In this document: positions 8,027 through 15,060 of the stretch, one piece after another | Numbering within the stretch: position 1 is the first letter of the stretch | Layout of the letters: every line of letters begins with the position of its first letter | Source of the DNA: Gammaproteobacteria bacterium | GTDB lineage: Bacteria > Pseudomonadota > Gammaproteobacteria > Steroidobacterales > Steroidobacteraceae | DNA: 24,354 nt | Assembly (NCBI GenBank): GCA_003162555.1 | Contig: PMNQ01000206.1 | Span: 1 to 24,354 of the forward strand | Direction: 5' to 3' | Notes under the pieces: generated by a model | What the model was told of the DNA's origin: nothing | Seen by the model: the letters and a program-made list of their open reading frames with translations, nothing else | Databases searched by the model: none | Translations under genes and position numbers: made by a program

Positions 8027-9031
8027 TCAGCGCAGGGCCTTGTCGGCCCACTCCCTGGTTCTGGCCCACAACGGGTGCTGCGGATTCTGCATCTTCCCGC
8101 CGTTGATGATTTCCGCCAGCATCTCGGCGGCGATTTCATTGGGATGGAACGCCTCACCCTTTACGGGGAAGGCATCCACGTAATCGGCGACGCTTTCGAG
8201 GTCGGTCTGAGTGGCCGGCATCTGCGCATCGTCGAGCGCCCAGCGCCGGCCGTCAAGCACGTGCACACCGAGCGCTACCACTTTGAAGTCAGCCGGCATT
8301 CTCGGGTGATCCAGCTCTATAAGCTCGAGGTCGGGAAACACCCAATGCCGCGCAGAACCTTGACCCACTGCAAGAATCCATTCGACCCTTGGTGCATCGG
8401 GATTGACAACGCGGCGCAGCAGCAGCCACTCGGGCGGCGTCACCTCGACCTGCCGGAACCCGTACACGTCGGTGTACAAAGGGACAAACATGTCCGGGTG
8501 CCGCCGCTGCAGCACATGCGTCTGTTCGTGCAGCAGCAGGCCCCAAACGCCCGAGGGCTGATCGAAGTGTGCCTTCGCGTGCGCGTTGGCGATGGACCGC
8601 AGCACCTGCTCTGACAACACGATGCAATCACCGCGCGTGTGCGGCAGGCCTCCCTCGATCGTCGCGTTCACCTTTATGAAGCACCAGGGAGTGCGCGCGT
8701 AGAGCGGCGCGCGCGTCGCCAGTACCGGCCGCATCGATTCGACGGCGTCACGAAGCGCTGCGCTCTCGTCGTCGGCGAAATCTTCGGTCGCGGCTCCATA
8801 GGCGTTGCTCGAGGCTGAACGGGCCGCATCGAGCGTGACCCCGTCGAGCGGCAGCCCAGTCTTGGCTCGCAGCTCCGCGAGCTGCAGCTGCCCGTAGTAG
8901 CCCTGCGCTTCAGCGCCGGTCAGGGTCGCGCTGGCCTCGGCGCGCGACAGGAAGCGGACGCTCGCTTCGCCAGCGTGTACACCGTTTGCCCCCAAAAGGA
9001 CTATCAGCGTTCCAATCAGGCCACCGCGCAT
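8027..9031 (-). CDS. Secreted protein with HEXXH (HEQTH) motif, putative metalloprotease-like
   Basis: I do not recognise a named family. The 334-residue product begins MRGGLIGTLIVLLGANGVHA, a signal peptide. The central motif LLLHEQTHVLQRRHPDMFV places HEQTH at residues 168-172, matching the zinc-binding HEXXH of gluzincin/metzincin peptidases. A possible third ligand lies in the following helix region (DVYGFRQVE). Upstream, HTRGDCIVLSEQVLRSIAN is also typical of the strand-plus-helix before such a site. The start at 9031 is chosen for the signal peptide and the AAGGAAT ribosome binding site. An upstream in-frame ATG at 9154 would extend into the divergent gene and is rejected. It is first in the operon with the amidohydrolase and dehydrogenase. 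Confidence 0.75.
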   Translation of the reverse strand: MRGGLIGTLIVLLGANGVHAGEASVRFLSRAEASATLTGAEAQGYYGQLQLAELRAKTGLPLDGVTLDAARSASSNAYGAATEDFADDESAALRDAVESMRPVLATRAPLYARTPWCFIKVNATIEGGLPHTRGDCIVLSEQVLRSIANAHAKAHFDQPSGVWGLLLHEQTHVLQRRHPDMFVPLYTDVYGFRQVEVTPPEWLLLRRVVNPDAPRVEWILAVGQGSARHWVFPDLELIELDHPRMPADFKVVALGVHVLDGRRWALDDAQMPATQTDLESVADYVDAFPVKGEAFHPNEIAAEMLAEIINGGKMQNPQHPLWARTREWADKALR

Positions 9032-9047
9032 ACTTGATTCCTTGTCG

Positions 9048-9090
9048 TGCCGAAGGTTCGGCAAGTTAACCCATACGTGCATTACTTGCC
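9048..9090. promoter_or_regulatory. Nested dyad symmetries between the divergent operons (candidate operator)
   Basis: The 95-bp gap between the HEQTH operon and the pxp operon contains TGCCGAA-GG-TTCGGCA (9048-9063), a 7-bp dyad. Overlapping it is a second dyad, GGCAAGT (9060-9066) with ACTTGCC (9084-9090), separated by 17 nt. Both sit upstream of both starts, so a shared regulator could bind here. No regulator gene lies in the window, and the sites are not recognised as a known operator. Confidence 0.4.
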
Positions 9091-9115
9091 ACGGTGCAAA
9101 GTGGGCCCGGCGGAT

Positions 9116-9121
9116 TAGAAT
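9116..9121 (+). promoter_or_regulatory. -10-like box directly before the pxp operon start
   Basis: TAGAAT lies 5 nt before the ATG at 9127. If used, the transcript would begin at or next to the start codon (leaderless). No ribosome binding site is visible before 9127, which fits. The -35 region is weak. Confidence 0.35.
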
Positions 9122-9126
9122 GAACA

Positions 9127-9573
9127 ATGGCTGATGCCCAGTCCACCGCGCCACTGCTCATGTGGCTCACGCCCGCGCTGCTTGCGCTGCTTCTCTACGG
9201 GCTGGGACAGGGCTTCGTGAAGATGTGGATCACGGAAGTTCCGCCAGCGCGCTTTTGCCTTTACTTCGCCTGCGCCCGCGCGATCGTGATGGGCTGCTAC
9301 TACTTCGCCAATCCGCATGCCTCGATCCTCGCGACCGGAGGACAACAGGTATTTGCCGTCGGCGTATTTGCCTATCTGCTCGACGGAACAGCCTGGATCA
9401 TGTATTTCATTTCCATTATCTCCGGCCCGATCACCATCGTGGGTACGCTGTCAGCCGCCTATCCCGCCCTGACGATCGTCTTTGCGCACTGGTTTCTTGG
9501 TGAAACGCTCTCGCCATTGCAATACGGCGCCGTTGTACTTGTAGTCGGTGGCTGCGTCGGTAAGGCCGCATGA
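9127..9573 (+). CDS. Single-domain EamA/DMT-type membrane protein
   Basis: A 148-residue inner-membrane protein with about five hydrophobic helices (roughly residues 10-30, 42-60, 72-95, 98-122 and 128-145). The segment GPITIVGTLSAAYPALTIVF followed by AHWFLGETLSPLQYGAVVLV is the classic end of an EamA repeat (helix, then GE, then last helix). Typical EamA transporters have two such repeats and about 300 residues, so this is a half-size member that would need to dimerise. No frameshift is seen: it ends in ATGA, overlapping the MFS gene by 4 nt. As first gene of the pxp operon it may help move the substrate or product; which one cannot be told. Confidence 0.8.
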   Translation: MADAQSTAPLLMWLTPALLALLLYGLGQGFVKMWITEVPPARFCLYFACARAIVMGCYYFANPHASILATGGQQVFAVGVFAYLLDGTAWIMYFISIISGPITIVGTLSAAYPALTIVFAHWFLGETLSPLQYGAVVLVVGGCVGKAA

Positions 9574-10847
9574 GCTCGACGAACATCAGGCGGCTCGCCA
9601 CCGCGAGCGCCGTCGGCACCACGCTCGAGTGGTACGACTTCACGATCTACAACATCATGGCGGCGCTGGTCTTCAACGCCGTATTCTTTCCGCAATACGA
9701 ACCGCTCACCGGCACCCTGCTCGCTTTTTCGACCTACGCCGTGGGCTATTTCTCGCGCCCCGCGGGTGGCTTGCTGTTCGGACATCTCGGCGACCGGCTC
9801 GGCCGGCGGTTCGTGCTCTATGCCACGCTGATTCTGATGGGCGTAGCCACTGGCCTGATTGGTTTCCTGCCCTCCTACCGGAGTTGGGGACTGTGGAGTC
9901 CGGCGTTGCTTGTGCTGCTGCGCTTCGTGCAGGGCGCCGCGATCGGCGGCGAGTGGGCCGGTGCGGTGCTGCTGTCGCTGGAGCACGGTACAGCGGAACA
10001 CCGCGGTCGCAACGGCTCCTTTGCGCAACTCGGGCCCGCCTGCGGCACGATACTGGGAACGGTAACGGTCGCGGGTATCGTAACGTCGCTCGCGCCGGCG
10101 AGTTTCGAGAACTGGGGTTGGCGCATCGCATTCGCCTTGAGCCTGCTACTCGTCGTTTTCGGCCTGTGGCTGCGGCACGGCGTAGAAGAGACACCCGTGT
10201 TCACCGCATTGCGATCGCTGCACGGAACGGTTCGCGCACCGATCAGCGAAGTCATGCGCCGTCAGCTGCGCGGGTTGTTAACCGCCATCGGCGCCCGTGC
10301 CGGTCCCGATGTGTTCTACGCGCTGCTGGTGGTATTCACGCTGACATATGTGACTACCATCCTGCACCTGCCTCGCATGCAGGCCCTGGTGGCTACCACA
10401 ATCGGCGCGGCCTGCAGCGCGGCCTGCATGCCCTTGTTCGGCTCGCTGTCCGATCGCGTCGGACGACGTCCGTTGATCGCCACTGGAGCGTTGTTGTCGG
10501 TAGCCTGGGCCTTCGCCTATTTTCGGCTGGTGGATACCCGTCAACCGCTCCTGATCGATTTGGCCGTGGCGGTTGGCATGGTGTTGCATGCCTCGATGTA
10601 TGGCCCGCAAGCCGCATTCATTGCCGAGCAGTTCCCGACCCGGGTCCGCTACGCGGGTTCGTCGATGGCCTACACGCTCACAGGCATCGTTGCCGGCGGG
10701 TTGGCTCCGCTCTTGTTCACCGCCCTGCTTCGCAGCTACGGATCGACGCTCGCGCCCTCGCTCTACCTGACGGCAGCTCTCGTCGTGACTCTGGTTGCAA
10801 TGGCCGTGGCGCACGAAACGGCAAGGGTTCCGCTGCGTGACCACTGA
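9570..10847 (+). CDS. MFS transporter, metabolite:H+ symporter (MHS) type
   Basis: A 425-residue, 12-helix inner-membrane symporter. The N-terminal pattern ATASAVGTTLEWYDFTIYN is the MHS family signature (shikimate, proline/betaine, citrate and alpha-ketoglutarate carriers). It is followed by the MFS loop motif GHLGDRLGRRFVL and RFVQGAAIGGEWAGAVLL, and the second-half repeat LFGSLSDRVGRRPLI. These families import small carboxylates or amino-acid derivatives with protons. Position directly before pxpBCA, with an 11-nt overlap to pxpB, makes 5-oxoproline a plausible substrate. That is an inference from context only. Confidence 0.92.
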   Translation: MSSTNIRRLATASAVGTTLEWYDFTIYNIMAALVFNAVFFPQYEPLTGTLLAFSTYAVGYFSRPAGGLLFGHLGDRLGRRFVLYATLILMGVATGLIGFLPSYRSWGLWSPALLVLLRFVQGAAIGGEWAGAVLLSLEHGTAEHRGRNGSFAQLGPACGTILGTVTVAGIVTSLAPASFENWGWRIAFALSLLLVVFGLWLRHGVEETPVFTALRSLHGTVRAPISEVMRRQLRGLLTAIGARAGPDVFYALLVVFTLTYVTTILHLPRMQALVATTIGAACSAACMPLFGSLSDRVGRRPLIATGALLSVAWAFAYFRLVDTRQPLLIDLAVAVGMVLHASMYGPQAAFIAEQFPTRVRYAGSSMAYTLTGIVAGGLAPLLFTALLRSYGSTLAPSLYLTAALVVTLVAMAVAHETARVPLRDH

Positions 10848-11496
10848 GGACGTCAAGTGCTATTGGCTGAGCGAGACGGCTGCCGTGCTCGAAGTGCAAG
10901 GCGTGACCACGCTCGACAAGCAACGGCGCATCTGGGCGTTGGTGGATCAATTCAGCTCGCACCCGCATGTGCGCGAGCTCGTTCCCGGCATGAACAATCT
11001 CAGCGTCGAGCTCGACCCGGCCGCGCCAAAACTCGAATCGCTGCCCGACGAAATGCTGGCGGGATGGCGCAACGCGAAGCCGGCGCTGCGCAGCTCCCGC
11101 CGCATTGACATCCCGGTCGAATATGGCGGTGCGGCCGGACCGGACCTGGAAGAAGTGGCGCAACACGCTGGCCTGTCGCCCACCGAGGTGGTGCGGAGAC
11201 ACTGCGCAGTGGAGTACGTCGTGTATTTTCTGGGTTTCCTTCCAGGCTTCGCCTACCTCGGAGGACTGGATCCGCAGCTGGCGACACCGAGACGCCGTGA
11301 ACCGCGCATCGCCGTGCCGGCCGGATCGGTAGGCATAGGCGGCGAGCAGACCGGCGTCTATCCCTGGGCCTCGCCTGGCGGATGGCAACTGATCGGTCGC
11401 ACGAGTGTGCGGCTGTTCGATCCGGCGTGGCCCTCGCCTGCGTTGCTGTCAGCGGGCGACACCGTTCGCTTCGTAGACGCGGAAGAGCGCCGCTGA
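10837..11496 (+). CDS. pxpB: 5-oxoprolinase subunit B (PxpB, KipI-like)
   Basis: PxpB, with PxpA and PxpC, forms the bacterial ATP-dependent 5-oxoprolinase that opens pyroglutamate to glutamate. The 219-residue length matches E. coli PxpB. The AHS1/KipI signature is strong: VEYVVYFLGFLPGFAYLGGL, then RIAVPAGSVGIGGEQTGVYP and SPGGWQLIGRT. The start is GTG at 10837, 11 nt inside the MFS gene, with AAGGGTT about 9 nt upstream. An in-frame ATG at 10795 would add residues encoded entirely within the MFS gene and unlike the family. The stop overlaps the proposed pxpC start by 4 nt. Confidence 0.95.
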   Translation: MTTEDVKCYWLSETAAVLEVQGVTTLDKQRRIWALVDQFSSHPHVRELVPGMNNLSVELDPAAPKLESLPDEMLAGWRNAKPALRSSRRIDIPVEYGGAAGPDLEEVAQHAGLSPTEVVRRHCAVEYVVYFLGFLPGFAYLGGLDPQLATPRRREPRIAVPAGSVGIGGEQTGVYPWASPGGWQLIGRTSVRLFDPAWPSPALLSAGDTVRFVDAEERR

Positions 11497-12419
11497 TCAC
11501 GATAGTGCGGCCCGCGGTGCAGACGACGGTCCAGGATCTGGGCCGGCGCGGAAGCCGGCATCTTGGCGTCGGCGCCTGCGGAGCCATGAACCGGCTGGCC
11601 CTGATGATCGGCAATGCGCTCGTCGGCAACAATGAGGCCGCGGCGGCGCTCGAACTGTGCCTGCCACCCGCCGTGATCCGCTTCGATGCGATGTGTTTCA
11701 TTGCGTTGACCGGTTCTGATTGCGCGGCGCGCCTCGAAGGCGCGACACTGCGCAACGGATGCTCCGTGGTGGCCGATGCCGGTATGACACTGGAACTGTC
11801 TCACGCAACGCGCGGCGCTCGCGCCTACCTCTGTGTCGCCGGTGGCATCGATGTACCGCTGGTCATGGGATCACGCAGCACGGATCTGCAGACACAGATG
11901 GGCGGCTACTCCGGCCGGATGATTCGCCGTGGTGATGTACTGCAGGTGCGGCCGGCTGATTCACTTCCAAGGCCCGCGAGCATTGCACTGCCATCCACCG
12001 ACGGCCCCATTCGCGCCGTGGCGGGACCGGAATTCGAAGAGTTTGCGCCGGAGACCCGCGCAGCGTTCTTTGAGGCAAACTGGAAAGTGACACCGCAGAG
12101 CAATCGCATGGGCTTTCGCATTGCGGGACCTGTGCTGTCGAGCCTGACAGACCGTGAGCTGAAATCTCACGCCGTGTTTCCCGGCGTCATCCAGGTGCCC
12201 AAGGGTGGAGCACCCATCGTGCTGATGGCCGATGCCCACACGACCGGGGGATACCCACGGATTGCGACTGTGATTGCGGCCGACCAATGGCGGCTCGCGC
12301 AAGTACCGCCCGGCGCTTCGATCCGGTTTTCACTCTGCACGCGGACGGATGCCGCACTGGCCTGGACACAGCAGCAGACCTACCTGCAGGAAATCCGGAG
12401 CAGCCTCCATGCGAATTGA
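11493..12419 (+). CDS. pxpC: 5-oxoprolinase subunit C (PxpC, AHS2 domain)
   Basis: The 308-residue AHS2-domain subunit of 5-oxoprolinase (E. coli PxpC is about 310). Signatures include TTVQDLGRRGSRHLGVGACG and MNRLALMIGNALVGNNEAAA near the N-terminus, VAGGIDVPLVMGSRSTDLQTQMGG in the middle, and MGFRIAGPVL...SHAVFPGVIQVPKGGAPIVLMADAHTTGGYPRIA. The start is unusual. The family N-terminus falls at a CTG at 11493 (CTGA overlap with pxpB, GGAAGAG 6 nt upstream). GTG at 11505 is an alternative but lies far from that site, and the nearest upstream ATG (11382) is deep inside pxpB. The gene overlaps pxpA by 11 nt. Confidence 0.93.
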   Translation: MITIVRPAVQTTVQDLGRRGSRHLGVGACGAMNRLALMIGNALVGNNEAAAALELCLPPAVIRFDAMCFIALTGSDCAARLEGATLRNGCSVVADAGMTLELSHATRGARAYLCVAGGIDVPLVMGSRSTDLQTQMGGYSGRMIRRGDVLQVRPADSLPRPASIALPSTDGPIRAVAGPEFEEFAPETRAAFFEANWKVTPQSNRMGFRIAGPVLSSLTDRELKSHAVFPGVIQVPKGGAPIVLMADAHTTGGYPRIATVIAADQWRLAQVPPGASIRFSLCTRTDAALAWTQQQTYLQEIRSSLHAN

Positions 12420-13161
12420 CCTGAATGCCGATCTCGGTGAGGGTTGTGCCAACGACGAGGCGATACTCGAACAGGTATCGTCGGTCAACATTGCCTGCGG
12501 CTGGCATGCCGGGAGCGCCGAGGAGATGCAGAAGCTTGTACGTGCCGCGCTCCGTCGCGGGATTGCGGTCGGCGCGCATCCGGGTTATCAGGATCGCGAG
12601 CATTTCGGTCGTCGCGACATGCAGCTGCCACTTGATGTACTGCGCGCAGGTCTCCTCTATCAGATTGGCGCGCTCGACGGAATCGTGCGCGCCGAGGGCG
12701 GCAAGCTCACGCACGTCAAGGCGCACGGTGCGCTCTACAATCAGGCTGCGCGCGATCCCGCGCTCGCGCAATGCATCGCACGCGCCGTTTTCGATTTCAA
12801 TCCGCGCCTGAAGGTAACGGGTCTTGCCGGCAGCCCGATGATCACGGCCTTGCGCACGGCAGGACTCGTTGCCCTCGAAGAGGGGTTTGCCGATCGTCGT
12901 TACTTGGCCAATGGCCAACTCGTCGCGCGCGGCACGACCGGTGCGCTCATTGAAGATCCGGAAGTGATGCTGGCGCAGGCGCTCTCGCTTGTGAAGAAGG
13001 GCACGGTCATCGCCGAGGACGGCAGCAGCTGCCGCGTGCACGTCGACACCATCTGCCTGCACGGCGACGGACCGCATGCGCTCGAGTTCGCGCGCGCGCT
13101 GCGTTCAGGTCTACATCGCGAAGGCATTGACGTGGCGGCAACTCGGGGGACGCACTCATGA
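12409..13161 (+). CDS. pxpA: 5-oxoprolinase subunit A (PxpA, LamB/YcsF family)
   Basis: The 250-residue TIM-barrel-like subunit of 5-oxoprolinase. Family motifs are clear: MRIDLNADLGEGCANDEAIL at the N-terminus, VNIACGWHAGSAEEMQKLV, GIAVGAHPGYQDREHFGRR, KLTHVKAHGALYNQAARDP, and the ending TICLHGDGPHALEFARAL. The start at 12409 gives exactly the conserved N-terminus; the frame is open upstream only because it overlaps pxpC. The gene order B-C-A is the same as in E. coli. Its stop overlaps the flavoenzyme start as ATGA. Confidence 0.96.
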   Translation: MRIDLNADLGEGCANDEAILEQVSSVNIACGWHAGSAEEMQKLVRAALRRGIAVGAHPGYQDREHFGRRDMQLPLDVLRAGLLYQIGALDGIVRAEGGKLTHVKAHGALYNQAARDPALAQCIARAVFDFNPRLKVTGLAGSPMITALRTAGLVALEEGFADRRYLANGQLVARGTTGALIEDPEVMLAQALSLVKKGTVIAEDGSSCRVHVDTICLHGDGPHALEFARALRSGLHREGIDVAATRGTHS

Positions 13162-15041
13162 ACGACAACATCACGCGCCGCGATTTCATCGACGGCTTCG
13201 CCTGCAGCATTGCCGCCGGATCCGCGCTTGCGCCCGCGTGGTCGCACACGGCAGTGCAGGCAACAGCGCAATCCACATACCCGCCTGCCCTTCACGGCCT
13301 GCGTGGAAGCCGCGCCCAGGATTATGCGGCTGCGCACGCTGTCCGGGATGGAGCGACATTCCGCATGGCCGACTACCCGGTCGACGAGGAAGTTGATTGC
13401 CTGATCATCGGCGCGGGCATCGGCGGCCTCGCGGCCGCGCACTTCGTGCATAAGGCCCTGCCCGATGCGCGGCTCCTGATACTTGATAACCACGATGATT
13501 TCGGCGGCCATGCCCGCCGCAATGAATTCGAAGTGGACGGTCGTACGCTCATCGGCTACGGCGGGAGCGAATCGATCCAGTCGCCCAAGTCGATGTGGAG
13601 CCCTGCCGCGCTGGCTTTGCTCGACGAGCTGGGCATCAAGCTGTCGCGCTTCGAAACCGCCCTCAACACGAAGCTCTACCCGGGCCTCGGTCTGTCCAGC
13701 GGCATCTTCTTTGCGCGCGAGGCCTTTGGCCAGGACCGGCTGGTCACGGGAGATCCGCAGCGCTCCCTGCCCACCGATATTCCCGCCGACCTGCAGCGCG
13801 GCCGGCCCATCGCTGAGTTTGCCGCCGACTGTCCGCTTAACGCCGCCGAACAGCAAAGCCTGGTCGCGCTCTACACAGATATGCGGGATGTGATGCCGGG
13901 GCTCACCGTGCAGCAGAAGATCGATCTGATCACGACGATCTCCTACCAGGAGTTCCTGCAGAAATACTGGCGGCTCGAGCCTGCCGTGGTCCGCATGTTC
14001 TCGGGCCGCACCAAAGACCTGTTTGCCACCTCGGCAGATCTCGTTTCCGCGATGTTCGCATCGGGCGCCGGGTATCCCGGCTTCCAGGGTTTGGGTCTGG
14101 GCTCGGCGATAGACACCAGCGAGGAATCGGAGCCCTACATCTATCACTTCCCGGACGGCAACGCGTCCATCGCACGGCTCCTGGTGCGCCGGATGATTCC
14201 ACGTGCGGCTCAAGGCGCAACGATGGAAGACATCGTCACCGCGCGATTTCACTACGACCAGCTCGATCGCTTAGGGGAGCCGGTGCGCCTGCGGCTGTCG
14301 AGCACGGTGGTCAAGTTGCAGAACGTGGGTTCGCATGTCGAAGTGCTTTATAAGTCGGCCGCCGGCGTGCGGCACTTGCGGGCCCGCAACGCGATCTACG
14401 CCGGGTACTACGCGATGTTGCCGTACATCTGCCCGGATCTGCCGGAAGCGCAACGCAGCGCCGTCGCCGCTGGCGTACGCGCGCCGCTCGTGTACGTCAC
14501 GGTGGCGATGCGCAACTGGCGTCCATGGGTCAAGCGTGGCGTGCAGGCGGTCAACAATCCGACCGGTTTTTACGGAGCCGTCAAACTGGATTACCCCGTC
14601 AGCCTCGGGAGTTATCAATTTGCAAAGACGCCCGATGAACCGATCCTGGTGCACCTGTCGCACACACCGGATCCGCCCGCACCGATCGCCGACATGGCCG
14701 CTTCACTCCGCGCTGCACGCGCGGTGCTATACCAGCGGCCGTTCGCCGATTTCGAAACGGCATTGCGCGACGAGTTGACGCGTATTCTCGGCCCCGGCGG
14801 ATTCAACGCTGACCGCGATATCGCGGCCATCACGGTCAACCGCTGGGGACACGGCTACGCCTATCCGCTCGAGTTGCTGCCCGCTGGAACGGCGAGCACG
14901 GCCCGACAGCCCGTCGGCGGCATCAGTCTGGCCGGGTCCGACGCGGCCTGGACTGCGTACGCCCACGCGGCGATCGACGAGGCCCATCGGGCCGCGGCCG
15001 AGGTTGCGGCGCGCACACACTCCACGGCACAAACGGGCTAG
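13158..15041 (+). CDS. Tat-exported FAD-dependent oxidoreductase, spermidine dehydrogenase (SpdH)-like
   Basis: A 627-residue flavoprotein with a twin-arginine signal (NITRRDFIDGF, R7-R8, then an Ala-rich hydrophobic stretch to about residue 37), so it is exported folded with its cofactor. After the signal, YPPALHGLRGSRAQDY and AHAVRDG resemble the N-terminal region of SpdH-type proteins. The FAD-binding Rossmann motif is GAGIGG at 85-90, followed by the acidic strand end (LLILDNHDDFGGHARRNEF). The C-terminal FAD contact region is about 565-610 (GHGYAYPLELLPAGTAS, then GGISLAGSDAAWTAYAHAAI). SpdH oxidises spermidine to 1,3-diaminopropane and 4-aminobutanal; that substrate is not proven here. 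It is translationally coupled to pxpA (ATGA), which is unexpected for a polyamine enzyme. Confidence 0.82.
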   Translation: MNDNITRRDFIDGFACSIAAGSALAPAWSHTAVQATAQSTYPPALHGLRGSRAQDYAAAHAVRDGATFRMADYPVDEEVDCLIIGAGIGGLAAAHFVHKALPDARLLILDNHDDFGGHARRNEFEVDGRTLIGYGGSESIQSPKSMWSPAALALLDELGIKLSRFETALNTKLYPGLGLSSGIFFAREAFGQDRLVTGDPQRSLPTDIPADLQRGRPIAEFAADCPLNAAEQQSLVALYTDMRDVMPGLTVQQKIDLITTISYQEFLQKYWRLEPAVVRMFSGRTKDLFATSADLVSAMFASGAGYPGFQGLGLGSAIDTSEESEPYIYHFPDGNASIARLLVRRMIPRAAQGATMEDIVTARFHYDQLDRLGEPVRLRLSSTVVKLQNVGSHVEVLYKSAAGVRHLRARNAIYAGYYAMLPYICPDLPEAQRSAVAAGVRAPLVYVTVAMRNWRPWVKRGVQAVNNPTGFYGAVKLDYPVSLGSYQFAKTPDEPILVHLSHTPDPPAPIADMAASLRAARAVLYQRPFADFETALRDELTRILGPGGFNADRDIAAITVNRWGHGYAYPLELLPAGTASTARQPVGGISLAGSDAAWTAYAHAAIDEAHRAAAEVAARTHSTAQTG

Positions 15042-15060
15042 GCCCGCAAGCGAAGCGCCC

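Noticed and set aside
9032..9154. N-terminal extension of the HEQTH protein from an ATG at 9154
   Set aside because: It would precede the signal peptide, overlap the divergent gene, and ignore the AAGGAAT site before 9031.
10795..10836. ATG at 10795 as pxpB start
   Set aside because: The added residues lie inside the MFS gene and do not fit the PxpB N-terminus; GTG at 10837 has proper spacing.
11382..11492. ATG at 11382 as pxpC start
   Set aside because: It would overlap pxpB by 115 nt and add residues foreign to the family.
12187..14252. Long open frames antisense to pxpA and the flavoenzyme
   Set aside because: They are typical of high-GC codon bias on the opposite strand, with no recognisable motifs or ribosome binding sites.
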